DNA of 64,000 nucleotides from Aggregatibacter actinomycetemcomitans DSM 8324 (GCF_000372365.1 NZ_AQUU01000002.1:1-64000), one strand, 5' to 3'. Positions 20,414-29,543 are shown, counted from the stretch's first letter. Notes: generated by a model not told the origin, from the sequence alone. Numbers and translations are program-made.

Positions 20414-20959
20414 ATGATGAAAGTGCTTATTAACGTATTACTCAGCCTCACCGGCGTGGCTTATCCCATCATTTGGTTATTTGCCGAAGACCAAACGCCG
20501 TTGTTTTATTTGCCTTGGATAATGGCATTGCTGTGGGCGGCGAAAGGCTTCTTTCAGCAGCAAGGGCAGCGCTATTTCGCTTGGGCGATGGCATTGATTC
20601 TGGCGGTGGTGGGCATCACCCGTTCCGTTGAAACCATGTTTTGGTATCCCATTATTATTAACGGCTTAATGTTGTCCCTGTTCGGCGGCAGTCTGTGGAG
20701 CGAACAAACCGTGGTAGAGCGTCTCGCCCGTTTGCAGACACCCGATTTAAGCGAAGCCGGTGTGCGTTATACGCGTAAAGTAACCCAACTGTGGTGCGCT
20801 GTTTTTGTGATTAATATCGTCATCACCGCTTCGGCAATCTGGTTGAAATACTATGATTTCTGGGCGTTATACACAGGCGTGCTTTCCTACTGTTTCATCG
20901 GCGTAATTATGGCGGGGGAATGGCTGGTTCGACAAAAAGTCAAAAAACAACAAACATGA
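20414..20959 (+). CDS. COG4648-type inner-membrane protein (APE cluster)
   Basis: A 181-residue protein with about five hydrophobic segments (near residues 8-25, 32-50, 58-85, 125-145 and 150-170). Proteins of this kind sit in most aryl-polyene operons, commonly under misleading names. The role is unknown, perhaps anchoring the soluble enzymes at the membrane. It lies between the two acyl-ACP ligases and overlaps the second by ATGA. Confidence 0.78.
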   Translation: MMKVLINVLLSLTGVAYPIIWLFAEDQTPLFYLPWIMALLWAAKGFFQQQGQRYFAWAMALILAVVGITRSVETMFWYPIIINGLMLSLFGGSLWSEQTVVERLARLQTPDLSEAGVRYTRKVTQLWCAVFVINIVITASAIWLKYYDFWALYTGVLSYCFIGVIMAGEWLVRQKVKKQQT

Positions 20960-22317
20960 TAAATAACCTACATTTTTTCAATATCCCCGATTTATGGCAT
21001 GACCAAGGCGATGAGACCGCGCTGATTGCGCGCAATCCCGATTGGCAATGGGTGGATTTTCGTACACGCGCACGGCAAATTACTGAGCAGTTGACACAGG
21101 ATAACGTGAAATCCGTGGCGTTCTGGTTTGACGATGCCGCCTTGTTTGCATGCGCCATGCTGGCGTGTTTTCATGCCGGTGTGCGGATTTTATTGCCGCC
21201 CAATTTACTGGCGGAAAATCAGCAATGGAGCAAAGAAAACGCCGATTTTCTGTTGGATGACGCGTTGTTCGCCGAGTATGGCATCACGCAACACGCCTCG
21301 CAAAAACACCCGGCAAAACGACCGCACTTTACTTCCCACCAGCAAACGGAAATCTGGCTGAAAACCTCCGGCAGCAGCGGTCAGCCAAAGATTCTGGTGA
21401 AGACTGCCGCGCAAATGTGGCTGGAGTCGGAGGCGATTCGTCAATCCTTGCCTTTCTCCGCCGACAATGACATTCATTTGGTCTCCAGCGTTTCCGCTCA
21501 ACACCATTACGGCTTGTCCTATCGCATTATTCTACCCCTCACCATGGGCTGGAGCATTGCCCGAAAGCAGTTGCCTTATCCGGAATATTTAATTGAAGAA
21601 AGTCTGCTCGCGCCGAAAACGGTGTGGATTAGTAGCCCGGCATTGTTGACCCGTTTAAATTTAGCCGACACGAAATTAAAACAATGCGCTTTTGCAGGCG
21701 TCATTTCCTCCGGCGGCGTATTGCCTGCCGACGTGGGCAACGCCATCCGCGAGAGATTAGGCGTTAAGCTGATTGAATGCTACGGCAGTACGGAAACCGG
21801 CGCCATCGCTTTTCGTGCTGATGACGGCTTGTGGCAACCGACCCCGCTCACAACCGTTGGATTAAACGAAGAAGGCGCTCTGTGGGTGGAATCTGAGTGG
21901 TTCAACCAACGTGAGCAAACCGCCGATGCCGCCGAACTGATTGACGGTAAATTCAATTTACTGGGGCGTCTTGATCGCATTGTGAAATTCGGTGATAAAC
22001 GTATTTCTCTGGTGAAAATCGAACAGGATTTATTGCGCCATCCCTGGGTGACGGATTGTTATGTGGCGCAACATCCGCAGCATTTGCGCCCTGCGGCTTG
22101 GGTCGCTTTGAATGAGGCAGGCATTGCGGCGTACCGGCAACAAGGGCGTCATGAATTTGTCAATGAATTACGCGCGTTTTTAATGCAAACCCAAGAGCGC
22201 GCCGGCTTGCCACGTTTTTGGCGATTCACCACGGAGTTGCCGCGCAACAGCCAGTCAAAACTCAGCAAAGAGGCTTTTTATCAGGTATTTTTAACGGAAA
22301 AAGAGGAACATTTTTAA
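20956..22317 (+). CDS. Second acyl-ACP ligase, no dehydratase domain (APE cluster)
   Basis: A 453-residue adenylating enzyme clearly paralogous to the N-terminal domain at 18721-20388. It shares TEIWLKTSGS, ISSGG, ECYGSTETG and PRNSQSKL, and ends shortly after that last motif, where the fused paralogue continues into its hotdog domain. Start at 20956 overlaps the preceding stop (ATGA), and its own stop overlaps the glycosyltransferase start (TAATG). It may activate a second starter or an end group, or be a redundant copy. Confidence 0.85.
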   Translation: MINNLHFFNIPDLWHDQGDETALIARNPDWQWVDFRTRARQITEQLTQDNVKSVAFWFDDAALFACAMLACFHAGVRILLPPNLLAENQQWSKENADFLLDDALFAEYGITQHASQKHPAKRPHFTSHQQTEIWLKTSGSSGQPKILVKTAAQMWLESEAIRQSLPFSADNDIHLVSSVSAQHHYGLSYRIILPLTMGWSIARKQLPYPEYLIEESLLAPKTVWISSPALLTRLNLADTKLKQCAFAGVISSGGVLPADVGNAIRERLGVKLIECYGSTETGAIAFRADDGLWQPTPLTTVGLNEEGALWVESEWFNQREQTADAAELIDGKFNLLGRLDRIVKFGDKRISLVKIEQDLLRHPWVTDCYVAQHPQHLRPAAWVALNEAGIAAYRQQGRHEFVNELRAFLMQTQERAGLPRFWRFTTELPRNSQSKLSKEAFYQVFLTEKEEHF

Positions 22318-23039
22318 TGCAAAAGGTCATTGTGATTATTCCTCATTACAACCATTCCGCCACTGTAGGCGAGGTGGTAAGGCAGTTGCACGCCTTGGAT
22401 TTACCCGTTTTGATCGTGGATGACGGCTCCGCCGAAAATCACCTGCGCGTCCTTCGGACCTTACAGCAACAGCCCGAGGTTTTTGTACATTATTGTCCGA
22501 CCAATGGCGGCAAAGGCGCGGCAATGAAAACGGGTTTTCGCCTTGCGGCGGACATGGGATTTAGTCACGCCGTACAAGTGGATGCGGACGGGCAACATCA
22601 CTTGCCCGATGTGTTAAAGATGATCGCAGAAATGCAGAAAAATCCCACCGCACTTATTTGCGGTCGCCCGCTTTATAGCGACGACGCACCGAAAGCGCGC
22701 CTGTACGGACGCAAAATCACCGATTTCTGGAACGCCATTCATACCCTTTCCCTGGACATTAAAGACGGCATGTGCGGTTTTCGGCTGTATCCTTTAGCCT
22801 CTATTTTATCGCTCATGCAACAAGAATCCCTCGGCAATCGCATGGATTTTGATATTGATATTTTGGTGAAAGCCCATTGGCACCAAATCCCATTGGTGTG
22901 GGTGGATACGCCGGTACGTTATGAGCCGGGCGGTATTTCGCATTTTCGCGGGTTTGCCGATAACTGGGAGATCAGCAAACTGCATACCCGATTATTTTTT
23001 GGTATGCTGTGGCGCATTTGCACGGGGCGGAAAGTATGA
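22317..23039 (+). CDS. Family 2 glycosyltransferase (APE cluster)
   Basis: A 240-residue GT-A fold glycosyltransferase: VIIPHYNHSAT at the N-terminus, VDDGS and QVDADGQH, the last being the metal-binding DxD motif. There are no membrane spans beyond a short C-terminal hydrophobic patch. In E. coli-type clusters this domain is fused to the acyltransferase that follows. Here the two are separate genes overlapping by ATGA. Probably involved in building the lipid or sugar anchor for the polyene. Confidence 0.87.
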   Translation: MQKVIVIIPHYNHSATVGEVVRQLHALDLPVLIVDDGSAENHLRVLRTLQQQPEVFVHYCPTNGGKGAAMKTGFRLAADMGFSHAVQVDADGQHHLPDVLKMIAEMQKNPTALICGRPLYSDDAPKARLYGRKITDFWNAIHTLSLDIKDGMCGFRLYPLASILSLMQQESLGNRMDFDIDILVKAHWHQIPLVWVDTPVRYEPGGISHFRGFADNWEISKLHTRLFFGMLWRICTGRKV

Positions 23040-23962
23040 CTTCACAACATTGGGCGCAACAACATGAACGGGGCAGCAAGTTTTTCTTAAACTTAACCCG
23101 TTTGATCGTGCAATATTGCCCACTTTGGGTGATTCGCATCGTGACCTTTGTCGTAGTGAGTTATTTTTTCCTCACCTCAACAAAAGCACGTCGCCACATT
23201 CGCCGTTATCATCAGCGTTTACAGCGTACATTCCCGCACCTGACCTTGCCCCGCTACGCCTTATTCCGCCATTTTTTAGCCTTCGGCGAAGCCATCGCTG
23301 ATCGCTTTGCCGTGTGGCAGAAAAAAATCCGTTATCCCGATTTGATTTTGGACGATAGTGATAACGTGTATCGTGACATTCGTTCCGAAGGGCGCGGGCA
23401 GATTCTGATTTGCTCCCATTTCGCCAATATTGAAATTTGTCGTGCGCTGGTGGACAGCGGACATCACGGCAATTTCCGCCTGAATATTTTGGTGCATAAT
23501 CGCCATGCGCAGGCATTTAACGAAACCTTGGAAAAGGCGGGCGCCACCTCCTTGCCGCTAATTCAGGTGGAAGAATTGGATGCGCAAAAAATGTTGGAGT
23601 TGAATGAACGTATTGAACGGGGCGAGTGGATCGCCATTGCCGCCGATCGCATTCCGGTGCGCGGCAATAAAACCGAACAGGTGGATTTTCTGGGTTCACC
23701 GGCAACCTTCCCGCAAGGGCCCTGGTTGTTGGCAAGCCTGTTGAAAACGCCGATTAATACTGTGTTCTGCGTGAAAAAACGCAGCGAATACTATTTAAAA
23801 TTACGCCATTTTTCCCCGCCCATTGAAGGCAGAGGCAAACAGCGCAACGAAAGTATCAAACGCGCCATGCAACAATATGCCGATATTCTTGCCAAAGAAT
23901 GTGAAGAAAATCCGCTCTATTGGTTTAATTTTTACGATTTCTGGGACGATTATTCAAAATGA
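23036..23962 (+). CDS. LpxL/HtrB-type lipid acyltransferase (APE cluster)
   Basis: A 308-residue acyltransferase of the lipid A late-acyltransferase family. There is an N-terminal membrane segment (WVIRIVTFVVVSYFFL), then ICSHFANIEICRAL holding the HX4E catalytic motif, and ADRIPVRGNKT. Proposed to transfer a polyene or fatty acyl chain to the anchor. Start at 23036 overlaps the preceding stop, and its end overlaps the next start. Confidence 0.87.
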   Translation: MTSQHWAQQHERGSKFFLNLTRLIVQYCPLWVIRIVTFVVVSYFFLTSTKARRHIRRYHQRLQRTFPHLTLPRYALFRHFLAFGEAIADRFAVWQKKIRYPDLILDDSDNVYRDIRSEGRGQILICSHFANIEICRALVDSGHHGNFRLNILVHNRHAQAFNETLEKAGATSLPLIQVEELDAQKMLELNERIERGEWIAIAADRIPVRGNKTEQVDFLGSPATFPQGPWLLASLLKTPINTVFCVKKRSEYYLKLRHFSPPIEGRGKQRNESIKRAMQQYADILAKECEENPLYWFNFYDFWDDYSK

Positions 23963-24405
23963 AAAAACACATTTACTGCCATCATGCCTCCGAATATGAA
24001 ATTCAGTTTTTTGACGTGGATTCCATGAATATCATGTGGCACGGGCATTATGTGAAATATCTGGAAATGGCGCGCTGTGCCTTTCTGGAAGAAATTCACT
24101 GCACTTATGATGTGATGAAAGAAAAAGGGTACGGCTGGCCGGTGGTGAAATTAAATTTGAAATATGTGCAACCGACCCTTTTCCGCCAGAAAATTCGGGT
24201 GGAACTGGTGTTGGTGGAATACGAAAGCTGCATTCGCATTGATTATGTCATTCGTGATGCGGCGACCAATCAAAAACTCACCAGCGGCAGCACCACCCAA
24301 GTGGCGGTGGAAATCAAAAGCGGCGAAATGCAGCTGCAAACCCCGCCGTGTTGGCGAAGTGCGGTGGAAAATCACCGCACTTTTCAGGCGGAGAATGCAT
24401 CATGA
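23959..24405 (+). CDS. 4-hydroxybenzoyl-CoA thioesterase-type hotdog protein (APE cluster)
   Basis: A 148-residue single hotdog protein with the family segment FFDVDSMNIMWHGHYVKYLEMAR, whose Asp is the usual catalytic residue. It probably hydrolyses or edits acyl-ACP/CoA thioesters in the pathway. The last codons are unusual: SAVENHRTF is encoded by a head-to-head uptake-signal hairpin at 24358-24382. Overlaps neighbours on both sides by ATGA. Confidence 0.86.
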   Translation: MKKHIYCHHASEYEIQFFDVDSMNIMWHGHYVKYLEMARCAFLEEIHCTYDVMKEKGYGWPVVKLNLKYVQPTLFRQKIRVELVLVEYESCIRIDYVIRDAATNQKLTSGSTTQVAVEIKSGEMQLQTPPCWRSAVENHRTFQAENAS

Positions 24406-24986
24406 AAAAGTTTTTCGTCCTTTGCTGCCTGCTTTTCAGTCCGCTGACCTTTGCCTTTTCCGAAGCGGAGCTCATTACATTGCTTCAACCCCCGCAAAAC
24501 GTGCAGGGCAATTTCACCCAGCAACGTTTTCTTAAATCCCTTGCTAAGCCCATTACCACACAGGGCAAGTTCACTTTGTTGGCAAAAAAAGGCTTGTTAT
24601 GGCAAATGGAAAAACCCTTCACCAACCAACTGCGGGTGAAAACCGACGGCATTATGCAATGGGACGGCAAACAATGGGTAGCAAACGGCAACATGGGGCA
24701 GGCGCAGCAAATTAGCCTGTTTTTGGGCTTATTGTCGGGCGATATTTCCGGTTTGAAAGCGCAGTTTGAGGTGGCGTTGTCGGGCGAGGCGAAAAACTGG
24801 CAATTGACTTTAACGCCAAGTTCCTTGCTGATGAAACAGATTTTTACCGATATTCAGATTCAAGGTGATGAGGTGGTGAAAGCCATTGTGTTAAACGAAA
24901 AACAGGGCGATAAAACCCACATTCAATTTGACCATATTCAACAAAATCAGCCTTTGGCGGCGTTCGCACAATCCGCGTTAGAATAA
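24402..24986 (+). CDS. LolA-like outer-membrane lipoprotein carrier (APE cluster)
   Basis: A 194-residue periplasmic protein. Residues 1-20 are a signal peptide (MKKFFVLCCLLFSPLTFA). The mature part has NFTQQRFLKSL, KFTLLAKKGLLWQMEKP and GIMQWDGKQW, typical of LolA-family carriers. It likely shuttles the aryl-polyene lipid from the MMPL exporter, encoded 6 bases downstream, to the outer membrane. Confidence 0.88.
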   Translation: MKKFFVLCCLLFSPLTFAFSEAELITLLQPPQNVQGNFTQQRFLKSLAKPITTQGKFTLLAKKGLLWQMEKPFTNQLRVKTDGIMQWDGKQWVANGNMGQAQQISLFLGLLSGDISGLKAQFEVALSGEAKNWQLTLTPSSLLMKQIFTDIQIQGDEVVKAIVLNEKQGDKTHIQFDHIQQNQPLAAFAQSALE

Positions 24987-24992
24987 AAAACG

Positions 24993-27266
24993 ATGAAAAA
25001 ATCCACCGCACTTTCCGTTCTGTATGCCCTGTTCCTGACGGCGACATTGTTGCTCTTTGGTTATGCGGTGAAAAAAGGCGCTTGGTTAGAAACGGATTTG
25101 CGTGCCCTGCTGCCGCAAGAACAAGGCTGGACTACCGTGCAAGTACGGGCGGATGAACAACAGGAAGCGCGCCTCAACCAGCAACTTATTTCCCTTATCG
25201 GGCATTCATCGCCGCAAAAGGCATTTCAGCTGGCAGAACAGGTTGCGCAGCAATGGCAAAAGAGCGGGTTGTTTGCCCGGATGGATGCCAAAACGCAACC
25301 GGATCTTGAAGCATTGCGTGCCGAAATCGCCCGATTACGCCTCGCCACTTTGCCGCCCTCCGTTCGCCATCAGTTGCTTCATACGCCACAGGATTATTTC
25401 CAACATTACGCCGAGCAGATCATGAATCCTTTCGCGCAAACCAATTTGCTTCCGCTGGATCAGGATTGGCTCGGTTTCGGCAGGTTCGTTTTGCCGCAGG
25501 CGCAATTGCAGGGGCAGATTCAATGGTATGCCGAAAATGGCATGTTGTATGTCACGGACAAGGATAAAACCTGGGCGCTGTTGCGCGGGGTGTTGCAACA
25601 AGGGGACCTGATGGATCCGTCGTTAAATCTGACCGCACTTTTAACGCAGAACCGCCAAGCCGTTGAAGCGGCACAGGGCGATATGTTGGCGACCGGCGCC
25701 GCCTTGTTCGCCATTGACGCCAAAGTCAAAGCGGAGCGGGAAAGCACCTTAATGAGCGCGTTGGGCGTAAGCCTGACGTTGTTGTTGCTGTTGCTCGTGT
25801 TCAGAACGGCGCGCGTGTTGTGGCTGTTTTTGCCGATTCTAACGGGCATGCTATGCGGCGTCACCGCCACAATTTTCGTTTTCGGACACATTCATATTCT
25901 CACCATTGTCATCGGCACCAGTTTAATCGGCGTGTTGATTGATTTTCCGCTGCATTGGCTGGCATCTTCCTTATTTCATCAACCATGGCACGCCGCGCAG
26001 GCGATGCAAAAACTACGGTTTACTTTTCTGATTAGCCTGCTTGTGACGCTGTTGGGCTACGGCTTGCTCGGTTTTACTGCCCTTCCGGTGTTAAAACAGA
26101 CCGCACTTTTCTCCGCTATCGCGTTAATCTCGGCAATGTTCGCCACCTTGCTTTTTTTGCCTGCATTATTTCGCCGTTATCAAAACAAACCGCGCACCCC
26201 GAACCCAAAAGTGCGGTGGATTTTGGATGCGTTTTTTACCCGTCGCATGGGCGTGGTTTCAATCCTGTTAGGGGGGATTTTTATCGTCGGCGGTTTGTAT
26301 CGTTCCGAATGGCGTGATGATATTCGTCAATGGGTTTCTATGCCGCAGGTGATGTTAGACGAGGCGAAGCAAATCGCTGACTTGACCGGCGTGGATTTGG
26401 GCAACCGTTATTTCCTGGTGCTTGCCGACAACGACGATGCCTTACTGGAAAAAGAACGGGCGCTGACAACAAAACTGGATGAACAGCACATCCCTTATCG
26501 CGCCCTTTCCCAATGGATGATGTCGGAAGCGCAACAGCGGCAATTTATAGTGGAATTGCAGGCAAAACTCAAACCGCAGGATTATGCCGTATTGGATGAG
26601 ATTGGCGTGCCGTCGGAAAGATTACAACAGGCACTGCGGGAATTGAACACGCAGCCGCCGTTATCCTTGCAGCAGGCGTTGCAATCTACCGTCGGGCAAG
26701 CATGGCTGCCGCTCTATTTAGGCAAATTAGCGGAAAATCAGGTGGCAGGCATCGTGCAGGTAAGCGGACACAGTGCCGTTTCCCTTGCGCATTTGGCAAA
26801 TCAACAGGATATTTTCTGGCAGGATAAACGGGCGCACTTGAATCAAGCGTTTCAGCAAACCCGCGATCAGGCGGCGTGGCTGAAAATGCTTTCTTTTGTA
26901 TTTGCCGGCGTGTTGTTGTGGCGTTTGTTCGGGGTTAAACGCACTTTCACCATGTTGCTTCCGCCCTTGTGCGCTATTGTGATCACCGTGGCAATTTTCG
27001 GCTGGGTCTGTTTGCCCATCAGTTTATTTACTATGTTCGGGCTATTGCTGGTATCGGCGATCGGCATTGATTACACCGCGTATATGCAAACTGCAAATGA
27101 GCCTTTATACGGCAAATACATTGCGGTATTATTGGCGGCAATGACAACCCTCATTTCCTTCGTCTTATTGGGGCTGAGCTCCACACCGGCAGTGGCTTCC
27201 TTCGGTTTAAGCGTGAGCCTCGGTGTGTTATTGAGCGTCATCCTGACTTTTAAACTATTACGTTAA
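24993..27266 (+). CDS. MMPL/RND-family lipid exporter (APE cluster)
   Basis: A 757-residue inner-membrane transporter with the RND two-half layout: a first span (about 8-26), a large periplasmic loop, a membrane block around 250-390, a second loop, and a final membrane block from about 625. MMPL proteins use the proton gradient to move lipids. Its neighbour is a LolA-like carrier, so it presumably extracts the finished polyene lipid from the inner membrane. Downstream lies a deleted gene. Confidence 0.88.
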   Translation: MKKSTALSVLYALFLTATLLLFGYAVKKGAWLETDLRALLPQEQGWTTVQVRADEQQEARLNQQLISLIGHSSPQKAFQLAEQVAQQWQKSGLFARMDAKTQPDLEALRAEIARLRLATLPPSVRHQLLHTPQDYFQHYAEQIMNPFAQTNLLPLDQDWLGFGRFVLPQAQLQGQIQWYAENGMLYVTDKDKTWALLRGVLQQGDLMDPSLNLTALLTQNRQAVEAAQGDMLATGAALFAIDAKVKAERESTLMSALGVSLTLLLLLLVFRTARVLWLFLPILTGMLCGVTATIFVFGHIHILTIVIGTSLIGVLIDFPLHWLASSLFHQPWHAAQAMQKLRFTFLISLLVTLLGYGLLGFTALPVLKQTALFSAIALISAMFATLLFLPALFRRYQNKPRTPNPKVRWILDAFFTRRMGVVSILLGGIFIVGGLYRSEWRDDIRQWVSMPQVMLDEAKQIADLTGVDLGNRYFLVLADNDDALLEKERALTTKLDEQHIPYRALSQWMMSEAQQRQFIVELQAKLKPQDYAVLDEIGVPSERLQQALRELNTQPPLSLQQALQSTVGQAWLPLYLGKLAENQVAGIVQVSGHSAVSLAHLANQQDIFWQDKRAHLNQAFQQTRDQAAWLKMLSFVFAGVLLWRLFGVKRTFTMLLPPLCAIVITVAIFGWVCLPISLFTMFGLLLVSAIGIDYTAYMQTANEPLYGKYIAVLLAAMTTLISFVLLGLSSTPAVASFGLSVSLGVLLSVILTFKLLR

Positions 27267-27280
27267 TTCGGAGAACCCAA

Positions 27281-27396
27281 ATGGCACAATGTGATGTGGT
27301 GATTTATGGCTATAGTTGATTTCCTTTGCCGGCAATCGTTGTTCCATTGTAGCGGGCGATACGCGGAATACGGAAAATCCGTTTGTGGCGAAATAA
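27281..27396 (+). pseudogene. Deletion remnant of a flavin-dependent oxidoreductase gene (APE cluster)
   Basis: Only the two ends of a gene survive. The ATG at 27281, preceded by CGGAGA, opens MAQCDVVIYG, the start of an FAD-binding Rossmann fold (DVVIxGxGP), then hits a stop at 27317-27319. In another frame, 27316-27396 reads ISFAGNRCSIVAGD and ends NPFVAK-stop, with its TAA overlapping the next ATG (TAATG), just as intact neighbours are coupled. Flavoproteins of this kind normally sit here, between the MMPL exporter and the lipoprotein gene, in related clusters. Over 1 kb appears lost. Confidence 0.75.
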
Positions 27397-27875
27397 TGAA
27401 ATACTTTGCTCTGTTGTTCTGCTTTTGGCTGACCGCGTGCAGCTCGTTGCCGCAGGTGGAACGGTTGCCGCCGCAACAACAGGCGGTGCGCGTGTTTAAA
27501 GTGGAACAGTTAAATGCGCAACATCAGTTACAACAAGCCAGCCTGCTGACATTGCAAACCGAACCACAACAATGGCGCTGGGTGCAAACGGATCCCCTGG
27601 GTGCGCCTCTGGCGCGCGTGATTTTAACGCCACAAGGCTGGCAAAATGACGGCTTTATCATGCCGAATCAACAAGCGCGCCGTTTGTTTTCCGCCTTGGC
27701 GACAGCATTGAATCCGCAGCACCCGTTATTTACCTTCAGCCGCATTGAACCCGTGGCGCAGGGTAATGATTATTTTATTCAGCATAACAAAGTCTGGCGC
27801 ATTGCATTGCGTCCGCCACAGATTGAAATCCACCTGGCGGATGACAGCCGTTGGCGTATTGAAGAATTAAATTAA
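27396..27875 (+). CDS. DUF3261-type lipoprotein (APE cluster)
   Basis: A 159-residue lipoprotein: signal peptide MKYFALLFCFWLTAC with lipobox LTAC, followed by a beta-rich mature domain (VRVFKVEQL, WRWVQTDPLGAPLARVIL). DUF3261 lipoproteins are regular members of aryl-polyene clusters and probably sit on the outer membrane as acceptor or partner for the LolA-like carrier. The longer frame upstream belongs to the deleted flavoprotein gene. Confidence 0.83.
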   Translation: MKYFALLFCFWLTACSSLPQVERLPPQQQAVRVFKVEQLNAQHQLQQASLLTLQTEPQQWRWVQTDPLGAPLARVILTPQGWQNDGFIMPNQQARRLFSALATALNPQHPLFTFSRIEPVAQGNDYFIQHNKVWRIALRPPQIEIHLADDSRWRIEELN

Positions 27876-27883
27876 AGGAAAAA

Positions 27884-29107
27884 ATGACCGCACTTTATCT
27901 AAGTAAACCAGCTATTTTGAGCAGCCTTGGCGATGGCATCGAAACACACATTGCGCGTTTGCTGGCTGCCGAGGATTCCCCTTTGGCATTTTCCGATTCG
28001 GCGTTTAAGTTGTATCACACCGAAGGAAAAGCGCGCGTGTTCGGTGAAGTAAACGTGCCGCTACGCCCGTTTGCCGAAAGTTTGCCTGCGATACATCAAA
28101 GTCGTAACAATCAGTTATTGTGGCATTGTCTGGCGCAAATTGAACCGCAAATCGAACAGGCAATTGCCCGTTTCGGACGCCAACGCATTGCCGTGATTAT
28201 CGGCACTTCCACCACCGGTGTAGATGAAAACGTACCGGTATTTAAATATGCCGTTAGCCATAACGATTGGTCCGGTGCCGAGTTTAAACAACAGCAACAA
28301 TATTTTTCCGCGCCTTCCGATTTCGTTGCTTATCAGTATGGCTTGCAGGGGTTGAGTTACGGCATTTCCACCGCCTGTACCTCCGGTGCCAAAGCGTTGA
28401 TTAGCGCCGCGCGTTTGTTGAACGCCGGTTTATGCGATGCGGTGATTTGCGGCGGTGTGGATGAGCTTTCGCCTCTCACCATCAGCGGTTTCGGCTCTTT
28501 ATCCGTTTTATCCGATAAGCGTTCCAATCCGCTTTCCGTGAATCGCGACGGGATTAATCTCGGCGAAGGCGCCGCGGTTTTCGTGATGAGCCAGGAAAAA
28601 TTAGACGATACGGCGATTCAATTACTCGGCTACGGCGCCAGTAGCGACGCTTATCATATGTCTTCCCCGCACCCGGAAGGCGAGGGCGCGATCAGCGCCT
28701 TTCGCGCCGCGTTGGCGTCTTCCGAATTAAGCGCCGATGCGATTGGCTGGATCAATTTGCACGGTACGGGAACGGTACATAATGATCAAATGGAAAGTTT
28801 GGCGGTACACCGGGTTTTTGGCGACGACACGCCTTGCACCACTACTAAGCCTTACACCGGGCACACCCTCGGCGCCGCCGGTGCCGTGGAAGCCGCGATT
28901 TTATGGGGCATCATCGACCGCAAACTGAACCCGCAGGGCAAGTTGCCGGCACAATTGTGGGACAAACAGGCGGATCCCGCGTTGCCGAAAATTGCCATTA
29001 CCGACGAACACAGCCACTGGCGCAGCGAACCCCGTATCGGCGCAAGCAGTTCTTTTGCTTTCGGCGGCAATAATACGGTGCTGATTTTAGGAGAACGGGA
29101 TGCTTGA
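27884..29107 (+). CDS. Beta-ketoacyl-ACP synthase, first (APE cluster)
   Basis: A 407-residue condensing enzyme of the KAS I/II (FabF-like) fold. The full catalytic triad is visible: Cys165 in STACTSGAK, His293 in LHGTGTVHND and His327 in GHTLGAAGA. It would extend the polyene chain with malonyl-ACP. It begins 8 bases after the lipoprotein gene and overlaps the next gene by 8 bases. Confidence 0.93.
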   Translation: MTALYLSKPAILSSLGDGIETHIARLLAAEDSPLAFSDSAFKLYHTEGKARVFGEVNVPLRPFAESLPAIHQSRNNQLLWHCLAQIEPQIEQAIARFGRQRIAVIIGTSTTGVDENVPVFKYAVSHNDWSGAEFKQQQQYFSAPSDFVAYQYGLQGLSYGISTACTSGAKALISAARLLNAGLCDAVICGGVDELSPLTISGFGSLSVLSDKRSNPLSVNRDGINLGEGAAVFVMSQEKLDDTAIQLLGYGASSDAYHMSSPHPEGEGAISAFRAALASSELSADAIGWINLHGTGTVHNDQMESLAVHRVFGDDTPCTTTKPYTGHTLGAAGAVEAAILWGIIDRKLNPQGKLPAQLWDKQADPALPKIAITDEHSHWRSEPRIGASSSFAFGGNNTVLILGERDA

Positions 29108-29543
29108 TTTAACTTGCCCTATTACCGACATCGCGCCTTTGGTGCCACATAGTGGTAAAATGATTTTATTGGATCGGGTCACGGATTTCGGCGATGACTT
29201 TTTGATCGCGGAAGCGGAAGTGCGCCCCGATAATCTGTTGGTGAAAGACAATAAACTGCCCGGTTTTCTTGGCGCGGAAATCATGGCGCAAGGAGTTGCC
29301 GCCTGGGCTGGGTGCAAATGCGTACGTGCCGGCAAACCCATCACCTTGGGCTATTGGATCGGCTCCCGCAAACTCTGCATTCACCAACCGGACATTGCCA
29401 TCGGCAGCAAATTACGCATTCAAATTAAGCTTTCTATTGAAGATGCCACCGGCTTCGGCGTGTTTGATTGCCAATTAATTGATTCAGCAAACCAACGGGT
29501 GATTGTGGAAGGTGCGCTGAACGTATTCCGACCGCAGGTGTAA
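29100..29543 (+). CDS. Hotdog-fold 3-hydroxyacyl-ACP dehydratase (APE cluster)
   Basis: A 147-residue hotdog protein resembling the second dehydratase of aryl-polyene systems. It has LVPHSGKMILLDRV at the N-terminus and LPGFLGAEIMAQGVAAW in the central helix, which places Glu and Gln at the active-site end. With the dehydratase domain fused to the ligase at 18721-20388 this gives two dehydratases, as in described APE machineries. It is followed by a 50-base gap with an uptake signal. Confidence 0.85.
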   Translation: MLDLTCPITDIAPLVPHSGKMILLDRVTDFGDDFLIAEAEVRPDNLLVKDNKLPGFLGAEIMAQGVAAWAGCKCVRAGKPITLGYWIGSRKLCIHQPDIAIGSKLRIQIKLSIEDATGFGVFDCQLIDSANQRVIVEGALNVFRPQV

